From the NCBI GenBank assembly GCA_022376515.1, contig WTXI01000138.1:1-64000 (forward strand): a stretch of DNA of 64,000 nucleotides, written 5' to 3'. The notes beneath the pieces were generated by a model. The model did not search any database, was not told the origin of the DNA, and worked only from the letters and a program-made list of their open reading frames with translations. Made by a program: the position numbers and the translations under genes. How positions within the stretch are numbered: position 1 is the stretch's first letter; each line of letters begins with the position of its first letter. Positions 57,401 through 64,000 of the stretch are shown piece by piece. The stretch comes from Lactifluus volemus. Taxonomy: Eukaryota; Basidiomycota; Agaricomycetes; Russulales; Russulaceae.

Positions 57401-59341
57401 TGGTGTCGCAGACGAGGGAGCAGCTGGTGGGTGAGGGTGATGAACCGCAACAGTTGCATCTGGAACAACAGCTAGGCCCGGAACTTCGGGCAAGCCGGTG
57501 TTTACCGTCAGAGCGTCTCCACTGTGCATCTGCATCTGCATTTGCGCGGGCGTCACGACGGTCTGAGGCATCTTTGGCACGACCGGGCTTTGAAGTGGCG
57601 CCTGCACGTCCGGGAAACCGGGTGCTCCGATCACCGTCGGTCGTTGTCTCATTCCCCCGCCACCAATCCCTACGTTGGGTATCCCGGAAGGCGTCTGGAA
57701 TGGTACAGCGGCACCCGTCATAGAGGGTTGCGATACTTGCGGAGGAAATGAAGTTTGACCACCTGCGAGCTGGGCTTGGAAAAGACCGAATCATCGAGAC
57801 CTTGCGGGAGTTGAGGCATCTGACCACCCAGTGAAGTGTTACGCGAAGGTACAACATGAGGTGGTCCCATGAGCCCACCGCCAGCGCCACCGATTAGAGA
57901 GGGGTTGGGCGAGCCCATAGATTGTGGCATATGCATGAGTCCGCCTGCGCCAACGTTTCCCGTATTATTCATGTTAAGCCCGGTTAACCCACCCCCACCA
58001 ATACCACCAAACTGAGGTGAGGGCTGTACATCGAGGCCACCTTGTCCCGTAAGTCGTCGCTTTCGACCTGGAGAACCGGGGACTGGCGTGCTCGGGACTT
58101 GATTGAACCCTTGTGTTACCGGTACTTGAGACTGCGACTGCTGTTGCTGCTGCAACGATGGCTGTTGTTGCTGAAGCTGAAGCTGCTGTTGGGGGAACGG
58201 TGAAGCTTGTGGCTGCTGCTGTTGCTGCTGCTGAGGAAGCGATGACTGAATAGGCGTTGGGGGTTTCGGTGTACTGATAGGTTGGCCCTGCCCTTGACCA
58301 AAAAGACTAAATCCGCTAGATGTCCTAGGGCGACTGGGCGGCCGTTGAATTCCAAGCGGACCGACGCCTCCCAAAGCCGGAGAAGACGGCGCAACTACTG
58401 CTTGAGCGCCAGAGTGAAGGGACATTTGAGAATGGGAAGTCCCTGGGCGCGATGATGGGGGGCGGGGAGGCGGTGGCGGCATCATTTGAAACTGGGCATT
58501 TTGTTGCGGGAACTGCTGCCCTTGCGGGGACTGCTGAGAAAATTGTTGAGGATGTGTGACAGAGGATGTCGACGAGGGCCTGTCGAAAAAGTTCGGGGTG
58601 TTATGCATGAGTTGTTGCTGTGCGAGAACACCTTGGAGGCCGTTTGGTTGGCCTGCATTAAACTGGGACTGATCCTGATGAAAACGCTGTTGCATCGGTT
58701 GTTGCATCTGCTGCCGTTGGTCAAACTGTGCTTGTCCCTGGCTCATTTGTCCCATCTGCCTTTGCTGTTGCAACGCGCGCTGTTGCTGTTCAGAGTGAAA
58801 AAAAAAAAGCTTAACGAATGGCACACAAATCAAACAGGTCGATGCTTACCATCAGCTTGGCCTGCATTTGCCGCGCATCCATTTGCTGAGGATTCATTTG
58901 TTGTTGTAACTGAGCCAGTTGCTGTGAGTTAAACCCCATGGCGTTTGCGTTCATGCCGCCCATGCCAGTCATTCCCGCATTGGCCATACCACCCATGCCA
59001 GCAATGTTGAGCGCGGCTTGGTTAACACCATTCATGCCTCCGCCCAGGCCTGCCTGCATGGCATTACCACCCTGCATTTGAAGAAGCATGGCCGGGTTGA
59101 GTGTATGGCCGAGTTGTTGTTGGGACATGGCAGACGCAGTGCGGCCATTCATTAACTGCTGAGGGTTCATAGCCAAACCCTGCTGCTGAAACATCTGGGG
59201 GTTTATCAGCGCAGGGTTGTTGATGTTCTTCTGAAATTGCATATTGGATCCCTGCGCTTGGAGAGATTGTAGCATGGCGGGATTGAGAAATTGCTGCTGT
59301 CCTCCCTGGGGTTGCGGAAATCCATTGGTATTGACGTTCAT
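54438..59341 (-). CDS. SNF5: SWI/SNF complex subunit SNF5 (SMARCB1/INI1 family)
   Basis: SNF5 is a core subunit of SWI/SNF remodellers. From the ATG at 59341, exon 1 (58850-59341) and exon 2 (to about 57829) encode a long Gln/Pro/Met-rich activation-type region. The next exons encode TKFGVTYPGHRLRDNRKRGR, LVPIRLEFDVEHHRMREAFV (SNF5 repeat 1) and LDDQFEWDIENPGASPEQFA (repeat 2). A GATA-like finger follows (WHCSNCGCPEDIAIGRRK, CGTCGKFW), then a C-terminal part (AKYPDDRFDIV, EWRVKCLDCPGK, FEVHLKNRNH) ending at TGA 54438-54440. Introns are short and phase-consistent. The frame is interrupted by single-base losses near 56780, 56000, 55774, 55425 and 54936, each mendable by one base and with conserved residues on both sides. 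I regard these as probable consensus errors. Confidence 0.88.
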
Positions 59342-60885
59342 CGAGATCCGTAGAGCTTAGTCCTCACGGGTGTGGGAAACGCCTAAGGATGAAGGAAAGG
59401 GGGGAGGAGGTTAGTAAAGATATGGAAGAGCGATAAGTCATCGAAGGGGTGGGAGAGAGTGTACCTGGAAGGGAGTCTAGGAGGGGGAGGGAGGGATGTT
59501 GAGCACGTGCATGGATGGGAGTTGAATGAAATGGGAATGAATACCTAAGATAGACCTCGGGTGTGGAGGAGGGGAGCGGGGGACCCTGATTGGGAAAGGG
59601 GATGTATGAGCATATAGAAGGTAAAAATCTTTGAAATGGAATAGGAGTGGCCGACGGTTCGGGGAGGGCGCACGGACCAGGGGAGGAGGGAGGGAGGGAA
59701 AAGGGAAGGGTGGAAAGGATGGACCGGAAGAACCCAAAAAAGCTTACGTTTCGAATGCAAGGGGGAGAACGGAGGTAAGCTGGCGGTACGTGTGGACGGA
59801 GTACTATTTGCGAAGGGGTAACGCTCACTCGGAGAGCCGAGGCTTGGGTGGGGAGAGGGGACGATCAATGATGATGCGATACGACAAAGACTACTCGGTA
59901 TCGCTCACTTCTACCCGTGGGGAAAATTGATTCGCTGCCCTGATGTATATTTAAAAAAAAAGAGTATAGTCCTTCTTCCAGAAAATATGTGGTGGCCACA
60001 AGAAAGACGTAGCCTTATACTCTGACTCGATGTGTTTGGGGAGGGGGGGGGCGGGAGCGGGGCGTTCAGCTAGCAAGAGCAACACGGCTCAAGGGGGCGA
60101 GTCACAGAGTCAACGTGACGGACTGGTCACGTCACGCTCCCACCTTCCCGCGACGGGATTGGGTATTATACTAGACACATACAACACTTTTTACATACGG
60201 GAAAAAGGGAGGGACGGGACGAGGAGGAGGGGAAGGGAGAGGGAAAGGGGAAGATAGACGGGCGGGATACATGAACGCGGCTGGCGACGGCTTGAAGCCC
60301 ACTCCATCCTGTAAGGAGATCTGAGATCGACCCCGGGACTGGTCACCCAAATGAAGAACGTCCACTCGCTTTTTCCTCCCTCTCAGCTCACCTGTCACCA
60401 CCACTCACGATTCCCTTTCTATATCCGTCCGCTTCTAGCCGCTTCCCTCCAAAACTAATACATACTTTTTGCTCCTTTACGCCACAACCTATTTTCGTAG
60501 TAATGACATCTCTCTTTTTTTTAAAATAAAAAATAAAAATAATCTACAGAATTGAGAACAGATGATGACGATGCTCATGATTCACCAATTCGGCCTCGGT
60601 CTGCTGACCTCCACCCGGCATTACACATATAACATCGCACGTCCATCCAGCTGGTCACCGTAATGCACGCATCATCCTGTGGAAATTTCCACATCCCAAT
60701 TCGACAACACAGGCACCCACGGCGCTTCCCCATGAACGTTTCTTCTCATATTCCTCCCTGTTTTCTCTAACCTAAGCAAGTCTGATTGACGCGTCCCTAC
60801 AAGCACAGCATTTAAAGAAAGAGAACTTTGTCCCATCGATTATTGTGATGTGACACCACTAATTACCAATTTCACTCTCAGATAT
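59342..60885. other. Intergenic region: SNF5 promoter and QCR8 3' region
   Basis: 59390-59720 is G/A-rich on the plus strand (pyrimidine-rich on the SNF5 strand), typical of fungal upstream regions. 60010-60260 holds further G-rich tracts, and A/T-rich sequence at 60515-60550 may be the QCR8 terminator region. No gene is recognised. Confidence 0.4.
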
Positions 60886-61423
60886 CTAGTGCGATGCCCC
60901 CGCAAGATGTCCCTCTTTGCTATTCTGCCAAGCGTCTTTCTTCTTAGCCCAGGCGTAGACACTGTAACCTAGACATGTCATATCCGCTTACGTTGGCAAC
61001 TGCGATCAGTAACATGTAGCACTGACTCACCAATACCCACGGGGATAATCCAGTAGGGCAGCTGAGCAGCCAGACGGCGATAGCCATTGAAAAGCCAGCC
61101 GCGGAATAGATGGCTGGTTGCACTCTGGCGGTACGGAGACACGGCTGTACGGACCCAAATAAGCCTTTCCACTCAACGCGTGGAAAGAAACGGACACACA
61201 ATAGGTGACTACACCGCGTTGCTTTGGAGTCCATGATGATAATCACCCCACCACACATTCTATTATGCGCATAAGTTTGTTGGGAGAGCTGAGATTCTTG
61301 GAACCGAGACTCACATAGACTTTGGCTGTCCACACATGTCAGCCATGGCGGATAGTCAGCCAAGAAACCCAAAAAAAACTCACGACCAGGCATTTCACTC
61401 ATGGCGACGGATGTTGCTCTCAT
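60886..61423 (-). CDS. QCR8: Ubiquinol-cytochrome c reductase subunit 8 (complex III)
   Basis: QCR8 is a small subunit of mitochondrial complex III. Exons at 60886-60968, 61031-61144 and one ending at 61200 join in phase to give QRGVVTYSVSPYRQSATSHL, then GWLFNGYRRLAAQLPYWIIP with the family membrane segment, and AWAKKKDAWQNSKEGHLAG at the C-terminus. The N-terminal part has MSEMPG near 61390, and VWWGDYHHG is one base out of frame with PKQRG near 61228. Adding one base (GGACTCC to GGAACTCC) repairs it. The start at 61423 or 61402 and the first intron are therefore approximate. It is divergent from the UPF0415 gene. Confidence 0.82.
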
Positions 61424-61585
61424 ATTGAGAAAAGTGATGGCGGTTGTTGAAAGATTTGAAAAAAAAAAAAAATCGCGGTGTTAACGTTGTTCGTTGGCGT
61501 TGAAGGTAGGAAACCGAACCGGAGCGCGCGCGTGTCTCACGGTGAGCTCGGACCGATTTCGCCTGTCTGCGATAAACATCATCCC
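61424..61585. promoter_or_regulatory. Short bidirectional promoter region QCR8 / UPF0415 gene
   Basis: Only about 160 bases separate the two starts. A run of 13 A bases lies at about 61459-61471. Poly(dA) tracts are common nucleosome-depleting promoter elements in fungi. Confidence 0.4.
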
Positions 61586-63562
61586 ATGATGGACATATCA
61601 ATACACTCCGAGACTATAACTTTTCTTCACAACATGGAGCTTGTTTACCAGTCTATGTTATCATACCAGCCCGTAACGAGCAGTCCCCCCATCTTAGATT
61701 GCTCAGTAGATGCCACTTTCGACAATGACAGTCAGCATTTATCTGGTCTACGACCATTTCTCGAGGCAGTCAAGCGAGATATAGATGTCATTAAGCAGGT
61801 ACCGCTTTATGCCTACTCCGATCAGCCATCTGAGTCACTCCCCATATGTGTCCCTCAGTAGTTTCTCGCGCATCCTGACGCCGAGTTCTTGCCGCCACCG
61901 ACGACGAATGCACCCTACCTGATCGCTGTGTGGAAAGAAGTGTTATCCTCTCCACCTCCCATACTTGCCATCGGTAAGAGTTTTTGCCAGCGCCCACAAA
62001 AGGTGCCCATGTCAAGGGAAAAAAACAACCGCAAAACTCCGCCAAGTCTACGGGTGTCAAAGTTGACGTTGTCGCCGACAATGGCCATACTTGGATCCGG
62101 GTCAACACGTACGTTAATTGTCCTTTGTGCCTTTCCTCCCGTAATGTCCTAATTTAATTGTAAGTACCAAAAATTCGAAACTGTTGGCAGAATTTCGGGA
62201 AATAGATTCATACCTCACCGACTCGGACGACGAGCACGGAGATATGGCGGGTCCATCACCGGCGCAAACCGAATTCGACAACAGCCTCCTACGCACGGGA
62301 CGTGCACTCCTCGCAGCGGCACGCGACAACCCAGTCTTAGGCACTGACACCCGTCCGGAAATCATCCTCTGCCTGACGCGAATAGACCCTGACGCCACAG
62401 ATCAAGACGGAAATGATCCCAGGATCGCCCTTACAATCGACCTTTTGCGCGACATGGGACTCTCAATAAAGTTAGGCGAGCGTGGCGCGATCACACAACC
62501 CACAGATTCAGCGCCCACCACCTTATCTTCACCCCCGGTACTTATCCCCACACATCAAATTAACCTCGACCTCTCCATTCTGATTGCCCTTGTCTCTGAT
62601 CTCACCCATGCCTCACTTCCTGCATCTGCAGACGCTGCGCACGAGCGCTTCATTCCCACTACAGCGTACGTGGAATGGAAGCGGTCGCGCTTCCGTGCGA
62701 AAAGTGGTGGCGGTGGTGATGGCACAAACGCAGGCAGAGAAGACACTGACGATGCCATAGATTCGAGCCAGCATTCTCGCGCACTCGCAGAGCAGCAGCA
62801 ACAGGAGATGCAGAAGGGAATGTTGCAAGACATTCACGAACGGCTACTCGCGTGTTTGGCGGGGCGAATGCAGGCGACCCAAGTCATCCCACCGATGCCA
62901 CGCCGCACTCTCAGGGTGCGCCTGTTCCCGTCGAATTTTGGACGACTCCCGAGGCGCGGGACCGTTGCCTGCGGATTGTCTCCAAGATCGGAGGACCCGC
63001 CGAGAAACGCCGCGCCGCTGCGCTCTTCTCGACATCATCAATAGACGACGACAGGTCTGCCACCGAACAAGAGGTCCTGTACTGGGCAGACTCGCGCTTC
63101 CCGCGCGGCTTCCTGCCGCTCCCCCCCATCCGGGTGTTCTCCACCCCCGAGTCGGAATCACCACCCCCACTGGCAGACGAGGGATTTTTCAACGCGCTCG
63201 AGGCGACGTGTCGCGCACTTCTCGTACCACACCCTCATGCCTCCCCAGTCGAAGTCGCGGGTGAGGAGCGTGCAGAGGGAGAAATTCAGCGCGTGTCCGT
63301 CCTGCGCACTAACTCACGACTCACGACGCATACGGTGCAGAGCATGCTGTGCGGCGCCGCGCGCGGTTGGACGACGCTCACTGCGAACCGGACCAGCGTC
63401 AGGGCGATACTGCGGGAGGTCAAGACGCGCGGATATGGCGTCGAGACGCGGGGCCGAGGCGCGGGCGCGGCACGGCACGCCGCGCTGTGGATCGTTGATC
63501 CGAGGAGCTTGGCGGAGGGCATGCGGTCGGACGTCGACACTATCAATCCAGTTCCGGTTTAA
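61586..63562 (+). CDS. UPF0415 / DUF1308 family protein (C7orf25 homologue)
   Basis: Exon 1 starts at the ATG at 61586. Later exons give HPDAEFLPPPTTNAPYLIAV, KVDVVADNGHTWIRVNT and LLAEFREIDSYLTDSDDE, then a long exon from 62152 with LDLSILIALVSDLTHASLPA. The C-terminal domain reads FWTTPEARDRCLRIVSKIGG, TANRTSVRAILREVKTRGYG and AALWIVDPRSLAEGMRS, matching the DUF1308 region of human UPF0415 C7orf25. The order of motifs (VVxDNGHTW early, IGGPxE late) is the same. Biochemical function is unknown. The frame is broken near 61985, where adding one T to a run of five restores GKSF-PAPTKG, and near 62852 (GCGTGT for GCGGTGT). Both look like one-base consensus errors. Confidence 0.75.
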
Positions 63563-64000
63563 GCGGCATATTTCATGAGCGAAGTGCAGAGTCGTCGTTA
63601 GCGAACCAATAATCTTTTTTTTTTCTCCCGCCCTCTTTCTGTTGCACCACTTCTGTTAAAAGCTTTTTGAGGGCCGAAGAGAATGTGAAAGTGTGCGTGT
63701 GTTGACGGGGTGGAGAAACCCTCCGCCATTCATATTCATCGGCCGAAAGCGCCCGCCCCCGCCGTTAAGGGTACCCAAGTGGTGCCAAGTCAAAGCTGAC
63801 CGCGCTCGGCGCTGTTCGCATAACGTTTTTTTTTTTGACACGATCAAATCACGACTGATGTTGTTTCTTTTTTTTTTTTGGCTATGACACAAAGTCAATT
63901 GTCTCGGAGTGGCGAATCAGGAAAGATGAACGTGCGGCTATTTAGTACGTGACAACTAAACTTCCATGGACACATGGGCACCGTGGCAGTGGACGCTGCG
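63563..64000. other. Downstream region to the window end
   Basis: It holds T-rich runs (63616-63625, 63826-63835, 63869-63880) that probably belong to terminator or intergenic sequence. No gene is recognised before the window ends. Confidence 0.35.

Noticed and set aside
59364..59868. Pro/Ser-rich minus-strand frames upstream of SNF5
   Set aside because: Compositional open frames in the pyrimidine-rich promoter; SNF5 already has a good start at 59341.

Overview
The window reads as nuclear DNA of a filamentous basidiomycete, most likely an Agaricomycete; a Rhizoctonia/Ceratobasidiaceae-type genome is my best guess from recalled family resemblance, not from a search. Genes are split by many short GT-AG introns of about 45-60 nt, housekeeping genes are fungal (DASH Dam1, SWI/SNF-RSC subunits, QCR8, a UPF0415 protein), and between them lie effector-like, NLR-like and repeat-derived sequences. 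Exon boundaries were read by eye from splice signals, phase continuity and family resemblance.

Layout. 0.1-8.4 kb is gene-dense: Dam1 (-), an AAA-ATPase-like/PD-(D/E)XK protein (+), an alpha/beta hydrolase (+) and a single-pass membrane protein (+). 8.4-45 kb is a repeat-rich accessory region. It holds at least eleven complete, broken or truncated copies of one two-finger C2H2 zinc-finger family, all on the minus strand. Among them sit a Crinkler-like effector with a kinase domain (21.1-23.3 kb), a 52-residue secreted peptide gene (13.5 kb), LINE and copia-type retroelement scraps, a 68-bp near-perfect palindrome, several segmental duplications, and fragments of host genes (RSC7, eIF4A).

45.4-59.3 kb carries two subunits of the same chromatin-remodelling machinery, RSC7/SWP82-like (+) and SNF5 (-), facing each other. 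Between them sits a Goodbye-NACHT-ankyrin (NLR-like) gene. It is bracketed exactly by decayed copies of the SNF5 3' end on its left and of the RSC7 3' half on its right, so a local duplication of the RSC7/SNF5 junction surrounds it. 60.9-63.6 kb holds QCR8 (-) and a UPF0415/DUF1308 gene (+), divergently arranged.

The zinc-finger family is the best candidate for something undescribed. Its members share a short N-terminal helix-like module, an intron at the same place, a linker, two fingers and a conserved 3' flank. The upstream region has a TATA-like box next to one or more TGGGTGCCA-type sites, often as inverted pairs. Some copies are intact while neighbours have lost a start codon, a splice donor or the reading frame.

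A caution: from about 51 kb to 63 kb, conserved genes (SNF5, QCR8, UPF0415, the ankyrin array) show many single-base losses, several explained by a run one base too short. I read these mainly as consensus errors, so frame breaks elsewhere should also be checked before calling pseudogenes.
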